From NCBI RefSeq assembly GCF_000817785.2, contig NZ_JTCM02000044.1, positions 1 to 52,789 of the forward strand: a DNA stretch of 52,789 nucleotides. Direction: 5' to 3'. A program made the translations under genes and the position numbers. Positions 8,590 through 16,886 of this stretch are shown one piece after another. Every line of letters starts with the position of its first letter. Within the stretch, counting starts at the first letter, position 1. The notes under the pieces were generated by a model, which did not search any database, was not told the DNA's origin, and was given only the letters and a program-made list of their open reading frames with translations. The DNA comes from Hassallia byssoidea VB512170. GTDB lineage: Bacteria > Cyanobacteriota > Cyanobacteriia > Cyanobacteriales > Nostocaceae.

Positions 8590-9498
8590 TTACTCAATCA
8601 ACGCATATTCACGCATAGACTCGACAATTGGTTGTTGTCCGCGCAAAACGGAGTTACCGTTAAATAACTGTCGTTGGTCGATGGGTGAGGGAGACAGCCA
8701 ATCTGAGTCTTGCATTTGACCGCTTTGGCTGTAAGCTGCGAGTGCGTTTTCATAACACACAGCTTTGACATCAGATTCTCTTATTCCTCTGTCTATCATC
8801 AGTTGAGCGGTTTTGGGTACAGCTAGCGGATCGCTAATTCCCCAGTCAGCGCTGCTGTCTACAATGATGCGATCGCTTCCATATTGGCGTACAATCTCCA
8901 CCATGCGAGCATTGCCCATTTTGGTATTCGGGTAAATTGTGAAACCTGCCCAAAAGCCCCGATCCAAAACTTCTTCAACCGTCTCTTCATTGTTATGATC
9001 GACAATCACTTTTGATGCATCTAACCCATGTTCAATACATACATCCATGCTACGACTGGTGCCAGCCTTTTTGTTGCGATGCGGTGTATGAATTAACACT
9101 ACCATGTCAAGTTCTTTTGCCAGCTCTAACTGTAGACGGAAGTATTTATCTTCGGCACGCGTCATGTCATCGTAGCCAATTTCACCAATAGCGACTACAC
9201 CCTCTTTGCAAGCAAACAGAGGTAACAATTCCATCACTTGCTCTGCCAAAGCTTCGTTATTAGCTTCTTTAGAATTCAAACCAATCGTGCAATAATGGCG
9301 GATACCGAACTGAGCCGCCCGAAAACGCTCCCATCCCACCAAGCTGCTAAAGTAATCTTGGAACGAACCAACATTAGTCCGGGGTTGTCCCAACCAAAAA
9401 GCCGGCTCAATTACAGCCACAATACCCGATTCCCGCATCATCAGGTAATCATAAGTTGTGCGGGCAGTCATGTGAATGTGAGGATCAATAAACATCAT
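8590..9498 (-). CDS. eboB: EboB, TatD-family metal-dependent hydrolase
   Basis: A 302-residue TIM-barrel amidohydrolase. Metal-binding patterns are visible in order: FIDPHIHM (His7, His9), VVAIGEIGYDD, VLIHTPHRNKKAG, VIVDHNNEETVEEVLDRGFWAGFTIYP and RIIVDSSADWGISDPL. These match the HxH, Glu, His, His and Asp ligands of TatD proteins. The last 35 residues are not typical of DNase TatD and may be Ebo-specific. It lies between eboA and eboC with a repeat-filled gap on each side. The substrate is unknown; the ebo set as a whole is implicated in moving the scytonemin monomer to the periplasm. Confidence 0.9.
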   Translation of the reverse strand: MMFIDPHIHMTARTTYDYLMMRESGIVAVIEPAFWLGQPRTNVGSFQDYFSSLVGWERFRAAQFGIRHYCTIGLNSKEANNEALAEQVMELLPLFACKEGVVAIGEIGYDDMTRAEDKYFRLQLELAKELDMVVLIHTPHRNKKAGTSRSMDVCIEHGLDASKVIVDHNNEETVEEVLDRGFWAGFTIYPNTKMGNARMVEIVRQYGSDRIIVDSSADWGISDPLAVPKTAQLMIDRGIRESDVKAVCYENALAAYSQSGQMQDSDWLSPSPIDQRQLFNGNSVLRGQQPIVESMREYALIE

Positions 9499-9570
9499 AT
9501 TAGTTGTTATTTGTTAATTGTTAGTTGTTATTTGTTGTTGGAGCGTGGTTAATGGGCATTGGTAATAATT

Positions 9571-9610
9571 CTTTCCCCTTTCCCCTTTTCCCTTTCCCCT
9601 TTTCCCTTCT
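9571..9610. repeat. polypyrimidine tract of CCCTTTT type
   Basis: Tandem CCCCTTT/CCCCTTTT units in the eboA-eboB gap, read as purine-rich in the transcript. The complementary purine form appears in the scyA-scyB gap near 16772. Confidence 0.6.
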
Positions 9611-9621
9611 TCAAATTCCCA

Positions 9622-10326
9622 CTACCCCTTAACCAAATTCACCAATTGCCAAATCTCTGGAGAAACCGATCGCCCAGCAGCTTGACGTTCATTGGCGTAA
9701 TCAACTAACATTCTTGCTAGTTCTGGATTTGCACGCTGGTTAAGCCCGTGAATTAAACTCACAGGGCTGCCGACAAAAAAAGCTTTCAGCACCATCTGAT
9801 TCCAAGCCAGATTGTCAAAATACTGTGCCGGATAAGGATTTGTTAAAGCAACAGCATTAAAAACTGCTGTCATATTGCTGCGAACTCCTTCAGCAGCGCG
9901 GTGACGAAGTTTTTCTGGGTAAGGTAAAAGCGGTAAAGCTTGATAAAGTGCAATTAATTCCCCCACATCCGCAGTGGTGAAAACTTGCTCCAAGGTGTGC
10001 AGATATTTCTCTGCATCATCATCGGGCAAAGACAGCAGCAATAAAGTACGAGCGGCTTGATCCACACTCCACTTAGCGGGAACCCAACCTGTGACTATTG
10101 CCGAAGCTGCTTTTAAATCGTCTTGCGTTAACTCAAGGTCACTTTTGCCAGTATAACGAGGCACAGCACTGAAAGCAGTAAAGAACACTCGCACATTAGC
10201 CCCGTTGCTTATCTGCTTTCTTTTTTCATCTAGCCAGACGAGACTTTCCGCTTTTATTTGCCGTGCAACCCAGCGATATAATAACTCACTAACACTCGTT
10301 AGGTTTAAATTAATAACAGCAGTCAT
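9622..10326 (-). CDS. eboA: EboA family protein
   Basis: About 234 residues from the ATG at 10326 (MTAVINLNLTSVSELLYRWV). An in-frame ATG at 10398 would add 24 residues (MHFLSETLNEKTGN...) that lie against a hairpin repeat and look unlike the family. The protein is alpha-helical, with WVARQIKAESLVWLDEKRKQI near the start and LHTLEQVFTTADVGELIALYQALPLLPYP in the middle, a pattern resembling HEAT-like helical repeats. No catalytic motif is apparent. The call rests on position (first of eboABC, directly after scyF) and resemblance to EboA. Required in other species as part of the ebo set for periplasmic delivery of scytonemin precursors; its own biochemistry is unknown. Confidence 0.85.
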   Translation of the reverse strand: MTAVINLNLTSVSELLYRWVARQIKAESLVWLDEKRKQISNGANVRVFFTAFSAVPRYTGKSDLELTQDDLKAASAIVTGWVPAKWSVDQAARTLLLLSLPDDDAEKYLHTLEQVFTTADVGELIALYQALPLLPYPEKLRHRAAEGVRSNMTAVFNAVALTNPYPAQYFDNLAWNQMVLKAFFVGSPVSLIHGLNQRANPELARMLVDYANERQAAGRSVSPEIWQLVNLVKG

Positions 10327-10404
10327 AACATTTATAACAATTTTAGAGGTATTCTCGTTCCCTGTTTTCTCGTTAAGAGTCTCTGACAGAAAATGCAATC
10401 ATGT

Positions 10405-10480
10405 GGGCTGCTGCCTCACGGATATGTATCGGGAGGCAGCAGCCCTCCCAGACTGCGTTCCCAGGTTCAACCTGGGAACG
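10405..10480. repeat. two adjacent perfect hairpins between scyF and eboA
   Basis: Hairpin 1: GGGCTGCTGCCTC (10405-10417) with GAGGCAGCAGCCC (10433-10445). Hairpin 2: CGTTCCCAGGTT (10456-10467) with AACCTGGGAACG (10469-10480). The second is a dispersed cyanobacterial palindrome. Together they could act as an intra-operon RNA processing or attenuation site at the scy/ebo junction. Confidence 0.75.
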
Positions 10481-10491
10481 AGGGTACGAGG

Positions 10492-11679
10492 CTAAACTGT
10501 AGTCTTTTGCAGTTGCTTCTCTAAACTGATGATTGTCCTTTGCCGCTTATCTTTCTTCAACTTGACAACAGTAGCACCAATTCCCAAGAACCCTAGAGCT
10601 AATGCTGTGCTAGGTTCAGGCACTTTTTTGCTTTGACCTTCTACTTTTAACACCTGGATGCGACCAGTGAAGAAATCACCGACATACAGCTTGCCATCGT
10701 CGTAGTGTGCCCCAGCAGTCCAGTTAAACTTGCCTGGTGCGAGGTCAGCGGGGTCGGTGGCAAAGGGTAGCTCTCCCTCAGCGGGTGGTCCTGGGTTGGC
10801 AACTGGTTCGCCAAAGGCAGTCAGGAACTTACCGTTTTTATCGAATACTTGGACGCGGTTGTTTTGAGAATCAGCTACATAGAGATTCTCGTATTCGTCC
10901 ACTTCTAAGCCGATTCCCTCTCTTAACTGCCCAAGTTCTGAGCCACGAGAGCCAAAGGTATACAGAGCGTTACCTTGAGGATCGAAAGCCTGAACGCGGT
11001 AGTTGTACTGGTCGTTTACGTAAATATTCCCAGTGTTTGGGGATACGCTTAAGCCTGCGGGTCCTTGAAACTGTCCGAGTCCGGTACCAGAGCTACCAAT
11101 GGTTTGGATTAGCTCACCATCTCCGGTATATTTTTTGATGGTGTCCTCGCTAAAATCAGTCACATACAAATTGCCGCTCTTATCAAATGACAGACCGCCA
11201 GGTCCAAAGAATATCCTACCTTCTACAGGACCGCCAAATTTGCCGAAGGATTTAAGATAGTTACCTTGGCGATCGTATATGTCGATTTCGCTGTTGAAGA
11301 CATCAGCCACATACAAGTTTCCATTCACGGGGCTGATTTTTAGGTCTCCTGGCTCGTCGAACCCCTCTCCAGCTCCCTGCCTACCACTGCCAATTGACCC
11401 AAGATAGTTACCCTGAGGGCTGAATATTTCGACTTTGTTACCGAGGTTCGCGTTAAAACTGCCGTCTGGGTTAACACCGCGACCGTTACTTACGAGGATG
11501 TTCCCGGTTGCGTCATCCACAATTAAGCCTTGGGGAACAAAGAGTTGCCCAGGACCGAAGCCCGGTTCACCAATAGAACTGTCGTATTTCAAGCTTAAGG
11601 AGAAAGCTTGAGTAGCTGTTGCTACAACTGCAATTCCCGCACCGACTAAGGCAAATGATAAATTTTTGACTAATCCCAT
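10492..11679 (-). CDS. scyF: ScyF, exported NHL-repeat PEP-CTERM protein
   Basis: A 395-residue protein with a signal peptide (MGLVKNLSFALVGAGIAVVA, cleavage near TQAFS), then six or so NHL beta-propeller repeats built on patterns such as GNLYVADVFNSEIDIYD and NIYVNDQYNYRVQAFD. The C-terminus has the PEP-CTERM sorting signal: VPEPSTALALGFLGIGATVV followed by KLKKDKRQR. It should be delivered to the periplasmic or outer surface. In Nostoc punctiforme loss of scyF lowers but does not abolish scytonemin, so it is thought to be an accessory factor. It is separated from eboA by two hairpins. Confidence 0.92.
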   Translation of the reverse strand: MGLVKNLSFALVGAGIAVVATATQAFSLSLKYDSSIGEPGFGPGQLFVPQGLIVDDATGNILVSNGRGVNPDGSFNANLGNKVEIFSPQGNYLGSIGSGRQGAGEGFDEPGDLKISPVNGNLYVADVFNSEIDIYDRQGNYLKSFGKFGGPVEGRIFFGPGGLSFDKSGNLYVTDFSEDTIKKYTGDGELIQTIGSSGTGLGQFQGPAGLSVSPNTGNIYVNDQYNYRVQAFDPQGNALYTFGSRGSELGQLREGIGLEVDEYENLYVADSQNNRVQVFDKNGKFLTAFGEPVANPGPPAEGELPFATDPADLAPGKFNWTAGAHYDDGKLYVGDFFTGRIQVLKVEGQSKKVPEPSTALALGFLGIGATVVKLKKDKRQRTIISLEKQLQKTTV

Positions 11680-11823
11680 AGTGAAATCTCTGTTGTATGA
11701 GGTATACTCTTGTCTGGGTTTTTGTTTTCAGGTTTAGCCTGAGAACGTTGAATTCGAGCTGCTGCTTTTTAATACAGCAGCTTATTTCTTGAGCATTCCT
11801 TGGCACAGCCAGGAAAAGAGGAA

Positions 11824-13194
11824 TTAGAGAATTTCTACCTTAGTTAGCAACTCTTCGCCCACTTTTTGTTGGCGTTTGCGTTTGCCCATTGCAGCAGTTG
11901 CACTTAAAGCAGCGATCGCTAATAGACCTGCACCAGCACTTGGTTCGGGTACTTTCTTCGTAGCTTTTAGATCAATCTTGACGAGTTGTCCTCCTCGTTC
12001 CCCTGCTACGAGTCTGGTACGGTTTGAGGTATATAAAGCGCCATCATTGTAAAATAATCCTGAAGCCGCCTCTAGTCCATTACCACTCCAGATAGTTTCG
12101 CGAGTACCATCTTTGGCTATTTTGATGATAGAACCGCCAATATCACCAGTGATCACACCACCCTGTTGAATTGCCTTCCATTCTGACTGATTTATGTGTT
12201 GCAACGCATACAAATTGCCCTCAGGGTCGTATGCTACACCTGTCAACTGCGTAAAGCCATCATAGATGGTTTTGATTGACAAATCATCAGGGTTAACTGA
12301 CAGGATACGTGCTTCGTTTTCTGGATAAGGAAAGTAAGTGTATTCGCTGAGTGTTAAAGTGCCATCTGGAGCAACTACGATACCTGTCGGTATTGATTGG
12401 TTCGATACGGGCAGACCGTTGGGAGCTTGTGTATAACCAGGAGGTAGTGGTGCGCCTCCTGTAGGGTCTACTGTCCCCTCAGGAAGAGTTGGGAATTCTA
12501 GTTTATTTGGGTCTATTAGTTTCTGAGGAGCCGCAGCTACGTTTTTAATACCGGTGCCATCAAGTCCGACAGAATATACAGTGTTTCCACCGCCATCAAC
12601 GACGTAAGCAGTATCACCCTTAATTGCGAAGGCATAGGGGTTGTTAATTAAATCAGTGCCATCGGGATTATATTTTGCTTCATAGTCAGCAAAATCGGCA
12701 ATACTTGTCAGTGAACCGGTGCTTAAGTCTACTTTGTATAATTTTCCGAGTGAAGGAGATTTCAATGGGTCTTCGCGTTTGTTTGGATCGCCAGCAAGAC
12801 CGGTCAAAAGATAAGCGTTGCCTTTGTCATCAAATTTGAAGTCCGCAGGACCTGCAGCTTGTTCGCCAGAGGGTACTAATGCCAGAGATGTAAGGTTTGA
12901 AAGTACATTTGTTTTTGTACCGTCCTTAGCAATTTTGATAACGCCACCATTCTCAGCCGCACATAAAGGAATATATTGGGCGCTAGGTGATGCAATACAT
13001 CTTCCGTCGTTTCCGTCGCCTCCACGACCGCTTAGTGTCAGATAAATATTGCCTTCTTTATCGAAGTCCAAATTCCGGGGGTTATCAAGATAGTCGGCGA
13101 CTACCGACAGCGATGCAGCTTTTGCTGATTGGCTTACAGCAACAGTGGCAACGCTAACAGTTAAAAGTGTAAGGGCAAATGACTTGAGTTTCAT
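11824..13194 (-). CDS. scyE: ScyE, exported beta-propeller PEP-CTERM protein
   Basis: A 456-residue protein with a clear signal peptide (MKLKSFALTLLTVSVATVAV, cleavage near AKAAS), an NHL-like propeller body (SLSVVADYLDNPRNLDFDKE; GNIYLTLSGRGGDGNDGR; later NLYALQHINQSEWK) and a C-terminal VPEPSAGAGLLAIAALSATA plus GKRKRQQK, a PEP-CTERM tripartite signal. ScyE is essential for scytonemin in Nostoc punctiforme, though its reaction is unknown. It is a close paralogue of ScyD next door. The periplasmic location fits the model in which Ebo proteins deliver the monomer there. Confidence 0.93.
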   Translation of the reverse strand: MKLKSFALTLLTVSVATVAVSQSAKAASLSVVADYLDNPRNLDFDKEGNIYLTLSGRGGDGNDGRCIASPSAQYIPLCAAENGGVIKIAKDGTKTNVLSNLTSLALVPSGEQAAGPADFKFDDKGNAYLLTGLAGDPNKREDPLKSPSLGKLYKVDLSTGSLTSIADFADYEAKYNPDGTDLINNPYAFAIKGDTAYVVDGGGNTVYSVGLDGTGIKNVAAAPQKLIDPNKLEFPTLPEGTVDPTGGAPLPPGYTQAPNGLPVSNQSIPTGIVVAPDGTLTLSEYTYFPYPENEARILSVNPDDLSIKTIYDGFTQLTGVAYDPEGNLYALQHINQSEWKAIQQGGVITGDIGGSIIKIAKDGTRETIWSGNGLEAASGLFYNDGALYTSNRTRLVAGERGGQLVKIDLKATKKVPEPSAGAGLLAIAALSATAAMGKRKRQQKVGEELLTKVEIL

Positions 13195-13329
13195 ATTGAG
13201 AGTGAGAGTTGTTAGTTGTGGAAAGTTTGATAGTTATTTAGACAACGAGTCCCAGTTACTGGGGGAAATCAAGCATTCCCTGATACAGCCCCTCTTTATG
13301 GAGAGGCGATCGCTTTGGCTTGAAACTTT

Positions 13330-14511
13330 TTAGCTGTTGGTCAAGATATCCACCAACGCTTTGCCCTTGCCTAAAGCAGAAGCGGGTTCAGGCACGGATG
13401 TATTCTCAATTCTGATTACTTGTCCTTGTCCTGGACGACCGCCTCGGTTGATAACATAAAAGGCGTTATCTGGACCAATGGTGAAGGCTGCGGGTGACTC
13501 TAATCCATTACCACTGAGTAAAGTCGTGCGAGTACCATCGATCGCTATTTTGATCAGAGATCCTTCTGGTTTTCCTTTCCAACCTGAAGCATTCATATGC
13601 TGCAATGCATACAAGTTGCCTTCAGTATCAAAAGCTAAGTCAATCAGTTGGGTAAAGCCATCTGCGTAGACTGTTAGTCCGTCAGCATCAATTCTGTATA
13701 TTTTTGCTTGACCTTCTGGAAAGGGAAAACCAGTAAATTCGCTGACGTAATAAGCACCGTCAGAACCTTTAACAATATCTGTAGGTACTGATTGAATTGC
13801 TATCTGCGATGGTGGTGCCTGACGATAAGCACTAGCTGGTGGTACGTGTCCCCGGTCAAAATTTTGCGAGTTAGAACCGGGGAAGATTGGATTAGTTAAT
13901 ATCTGGTTGGGAATTGCAGCAATTACCTTCAGACCGCTGCCATCAATATTTCCACTGAGGACGTTGTTCGCCCCTGCATCAACTAATACAAGTTTATCTG
14001 CGTCTATGTAAAAAGACAAGGGGTTACTGACGACTTCACATGAACTTGATTCAGACTTGTTGATAAGTTCATAATTGGCTAGATCGGCAGTACTAGTCCA
14101 AGTATTTGTACTAAAGTCGGCAGTGATAATTTTTCCTAGGTCAGTGTTGCCTAATGCGCGATCGCGTAAAGCTGGATTAGCAGCATAGCCAATCAGAACA
14201 TAAGCCTTGCCTTGAGCATCAAATTTTATATCGTGAGGACCGGCTGCCCCAGTTCCATCGGCAAATGCGACAGAAGGTAATCCTGTCAGTACACGTTTGA
14301 CGATGCCATTTTCAATTTTGGCGATCGCACCACTCGTGCCATAACATAAATTACCTTGACCGCTGGGTGAGGGAACACTCTTGCCATCTCCCCCAATTCC
14401 CGATAAAGCAATATAAAGACTACCGTCAGGACTAAAGCTTAGACCTTTAGGATTATCAAGACCGTCGGCAATTACTGCAAACGATGTAATAGTATGTTCC
14501 TTCAGTTTCAT
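13330..14511 (-). CDS. scyD: ScyD, ScyE paralogue apparently lacking signal peptide and membrane anchor
   Basis: A 393-residue NHL-type propeller, paralogous to ScyE throughout (FAVIADGLDNPKGLSFSPDG, SLYIALSGIGGDGKS, YALQHMNASGWKGKPEGS). Two ends differ. After the shared MKLK start, the hydrophobic leader seen in ScyE is absent (MKLKEHTITSFAVIADG). The C-terminus stops soon after VPEPASALG with GKGKALVDILTNS and no hydrophobic segment. As read, it would stay in the cytoplasm. In Nostoc punctiforme scyD is dispensable for scytonemin and described as an evolutionary puzzle, which fits relaxed constraint. No upstream in-frame start restores a leader. Confidence 0.9.
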   Translation of the reverse strand: MKLKEHTITSFAVIADGLDNPKGLSFSPDGSLYIALSGIGGDGKSVPSPSGQGNLCYGTSGAIAKIENGIVKRVLTGLPSVAFADGTGAAGPHDIKFDAQGKAYVLIGYAANPALRDRALGNTDLGKIITADFSTNTWTSTADLANYELINKSESSSCEVVSNPLSFYIDADKLVLVDAGANNVLSGNIDGSGLKVIAAIPNQILTNPIFPGSNSQNFDRGHVPPASAYRQAPPSQIAIQSVPTDIVKGSDGAYYVSEFTGFPFPEGQAKIYRIDADGLTVYADGFTQLIDLAFDTEGNLYALQHMNASGWKGKPEGSLIKIAIDGTRTTLLSGNGLESPAAFTIGPDNAFYVINRGGRPGQGQVIRIENTSVPEPASALGKGKALVDILTNS

Positions 14512-14540
14512 TTTAGAAGTAAGAGTTAGAAATTATGTAG

Positions 14541-14561
14541 AGACGTTCCGCCGGAACGTCT
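14541..14561. repeat. AGACGTTCCG palindrome between scyC and scyD
   Basis: AGACGTTCCG and CGGAACGTCT are separated by a single C. The same family occurs at 31029-31095 and, with a different core, at 47406-47425. Confidence 0.7.
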
Positions 14562-14575
14562 GTACGGGAGGAGGT

Positions 14576-15526
14576 TTATTTAGCCAGCGGTGCGTAGCTC
14601 TGACCACGGTCAAACGATTGCAGATTGCCGGCTTTGGCTTCTGTCAAACGTTTGATGTTCATGTTCTCAGCACCAAAGTCTTCAATTTGAAGTTTGCCTA
14701 ATGGTAGTTGTTCACCATGTTTCCAAAATGTGATTCGGTGCAAAATGAAACCAGGAGCTTCTGGATCGCCGAAAGCATAAGAAGCTGGGATCAACATGCT
14801 CGGACAGCGCTGATAAAATCCTTGCTCAGGATAAAAGAATTCATGCTCTACCAAGTACCATTTGCTAACAGGTTCTACCCGCAGCGAAACTTTTACTTTA
14901 TGACCGTATTCATCGCGATACTCACCCGATGAAGCAGAAATTTCGCCATCTGGTCGCACTAAATGTGCCCAGTCGTTCATATTTCTCAAATCTGACAAAT
15001 ACGCGACTCCTACTTCTATGGGAGCATCAACATAGATGGTGTCAGTATCAATAAAGTAACGCCCTTTTTCGGCTGATGTCAGACCAGCTTTGCGTTCCAA
15101 GTTAGCTTTGAGCGAACGACATTCAGAAGTATGTACGGTATGAATTCCCTGCATAATCATCTGAGTTTGTCGCTTTGGATCGACAAAACTTAACCAGTGA
15201 AAATACACACCCTTTTCATCTGTTCCTGGCTCAATGTAATCGCTAGGGAAAAGCAGAACCGGATAAACTTGAAAATATTTCTGATACTCAAGTCCGCAAT
15301 GCCACTCAATACCTTGAAGCTGCGAGTGCTGTAATTTTTTAACGTGATAGTAGAGGTCTCTATGATAACCTGAGGCACTTCCGCGCCAGGTATCTTCGTC
15401 CATTTGCTCTGCCATCCGGCTATAAAGTGTCCACTCGTCTAAGTTTTTTAGACTGCAAAGGTACTCGTAAGTATTCTCTAGTGAATTTGCAATATAAGCG
15501 GATGTAGCAAAGGTATTTTTTTCCAC
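14576..15526 (-). CDS. scyC: ScyC, scytonemin cyclase
   Basis: A 316-residue soluble protein starting at a GTG at 15526 with a strong Shine-Dalgarno (AAAGGAG, 15533-15539). Two similar halves are apparent: a SRPBCC/polyketide-cyclase-like pattern near residues 5-120 (ANSLENTYEYLCSLKNLDEW) and again from about 165 (DAPIEVGVAYLSDLRNMNDW), suggesting an internal duplication. ScyC of Nostoc punctiforme cyclises and decarboxylates the ScyA product into the tricyclic ketone of the scytonemin monomer. No signal peptide, in keeping with cytoplasmic early steps. It lies between scyB and scyD. Confidence 0.92.
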   Translation of the reverse strand: MEKNTFATSAYIANSLENTYEYLCSLKNLDEWTLYSRMAEQMDEDTWRGSASGYHRDLYYHVKKLQHSQLQGIEWHCGLEYQKYFQVYPVLLFPSDYIEPGTDEKGVYFHWLSFVDPKRQTQMIMQGIHTVHTSECRSLKANLERKAGLTSAEKGRYFIDTDTIYVDAPIEVGVAYLSDLRNMNDWAHLVRPDGEISASSGEYRDEYGHKVKVSLRVEPVSKWYLVEHEFFYPEQGFYQRCPSMLIPASYAFGDPEAPGFILHRITFWKHGEQLPLGKLQIEDFGAENMNIKRLTEAKAGNLQSFDRGQSYAPLAK

Positions 15527-15546
15527 TGGGCACTCCTTTAAGATGT

Positions 15547-15663
15547 TAGTAGTTAGTGGTTGGTGGTTAGTGGTTAGTAGTTGGTGGTTAGTGGTTAATG
15601 GTTGGTGGTTAGTGGTTGGTGGTTAGTAGTTAAATACTCCAACTATCAACTATCAACTATCAA
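15547..15663. repeat. degenerate heptamer tandem repeat (TTAGTGG/TTGGTGG)
   Basis: The scyB-scyC gap is made of TTAGTGG, TTGGTGG and TTAGTAG units followed by an inverse-type AACTATC run (15640-15663). It belongs to the short tandemly repeated sequence class typical of heterocystous cyanobacteria. Confidence 0.75.
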
Positions 15664-16773
15664 CTAACAACTAACAATCATTTCCTTGTTCTTAATTTTT
15701 CTGGCGTTCATAATCCGTTCTTCTGCCAACTGTTTAGCAGCTTCATTGGTGCTGATTTCCTGCTGTTTGGCGCGAGCGAAAATCTCAAGTAGTGTGTCGT
15801 AGATATTGTGCAATTGCTTAAAGGCTTTTTCTTCGTTATACCCAATCATTTCGTTGTAAACGTTGATGAGTCCTCCAGCATTAATTACATAATCTGGAGA
15901 GTAAAGAATTCCTTTTTCTACTAGCATCTGACTGTGTATTTCTTCCTGAGCTAGCTGATTATTGGCGGCACCGGCAATAATCGCAGCTTTCATGCTATGA
16001 AGAGTCTGGCTGTTGAGAATTCCACCTAAAGCACAAGGAGAAAATATATCGACATCAAGGGAGTAAATTTCGTCTGGTGCTACAACAGTTGCACCAAAAG
16101 TACGTTTTACTTCTTCTGCTTTTTCTTGACTGATATCAGTGACAAAAAGCTCTGCACCGTTTTCGTGTAAAAGTTGGCAAACATTTCTGCCGACGTTGCC
16201 CAAACCTTGAACCGCGACTTTCAACCCTTCTAAACTTTCGCTTTGCAGGCGAAATTTAACCGCAGCTTTGATGCCTAAAAATACACCTTGGGCTGTGATG
16301 GGAGCAGGTCCGCCAGATTTTTCTTCTACCCCAACTACATAATTAGTTTCTTTACTAATTGTTCTGACATTTTCGGGGGTAAGATTCACATCTTGCCCGG
16401 TGATAAAACGTCCTTGCAATCTGTCTACAAAACGTCCGTAAGCTCTAAATAAGTCTTCGGTTTTATGTGCGGGATCAGCAATAATAACTGCTTTGCCTCC
16501 ACCAACGGGAATGTTGGCACAAGCTGCTTTATAAGTCATACCACGACTTAAACGAAGGGCATCTTTTAAAGCTGCTTCTTCGTTGAGATAAGGCAACATT
16601 CGGGTTGCCCCCATTGCGGGTCCTAAGCTGGTGTCATGGATGGCAATTATTGCTTTGATATCTGGGTCTTTGCCATGACAAAATAAAACTTGCTCGTGAC
16701 CCATTTCTTGTACTGTGTCAAAAAGGTTCACACTACACTCCACTTTTGAATTTTGGGAATTGGGCTTTTTCAA
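15664..16773 (-). CDS. scyB: ScyB, leucine-dehydrogenase-like tryptophan dehydrogenase
   Basis: A 369-residue Glu/Leu/Phe/Val dehydrogenase. Catalytic region: MTYKAACANIPVGGGKAVI with Lys82 and Lys94. NAD-binding motif GLGNVG at 190-195. C-terminal YVINAGGLINVYNE. In Nostoc punctiforme ScyB oxidatively deaminates tryptophan to indole-3-pyruvate for ScyA. The first 14 residues (MKKPNSQNSKVECS) are low-complexity and arise from sequence next to a purine repeat. A GTG at 16731, preceded by GTGGAG, would start at (M)NLFDTVQEMGHEQV and fits the usual family N-terminus, so the true start may be there. It follows scyA by 113 bases. Confidence 0.93.
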   Translation of the reverse strand: MKKPNSQNSKVECSVNLFDTVQEMGHEQVLFCHGKDPDIKAIIAIHDTSLGPAMGATRMLPYLNEEAALKDALRLSRGMTYKAACANIPVGGGKAVIIADPAHKTEDLFRAYGRFVDRLQGRFITGQDVNLTPENVRTISKETNYVVGVEEKSGGPAPITAQGVFLGIKAAVKFRLQSESLEGLKVAVQGLGNVGRNVCQLLHENGAELFVTDISQEKAEEVKRTFGATVVAPDEIYSLDVDIFSPCALGGILNSQTLHSMKAAIIAGAANNQLAQEEIHSQMLVEKGILYSPDYVINAGGLINVYNEMIGYNEEKAFKQLHNIYDTLLEIFARAKQQEISTNEAAKQLAEERIMNARKIKNKEMIVSC

Positions 16774-16884
16774 GAGGGGGAAAGGGAAAGGGGGAAAGGG
16801 TAAAAAAAATATCCCAGGAGTTATTTAAATCACTCTTTATTTCCATACCTTTACCCTTTACCCTTTAACCTTTTCCCCTCTTCA
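16772..16884. repeat. purine/pyrimidine inverted repeat between scyA and scyB
   Basis: A purine run (AGAGGGGGAAAGGGAAAGGG and on, to about 16805) faces a complementary pyrimidine run (CCTTTACCCTTTACCC to CCCCTCTTC, 16850-16882), so a long imperfect hairpin can form in the scyA-scyB mRNA. It could alter the ratio of the two transcripts; that is inference. Confidence 0.65.
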
Positions 16885-16886
16885 AA

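Noticed and set aside
10326-10398. Longer eboA start at 10398
   Set aside because: The extra 24 residues abut a hairpin repeat and do not resemble the family; MTAVINLNLTS fits better.
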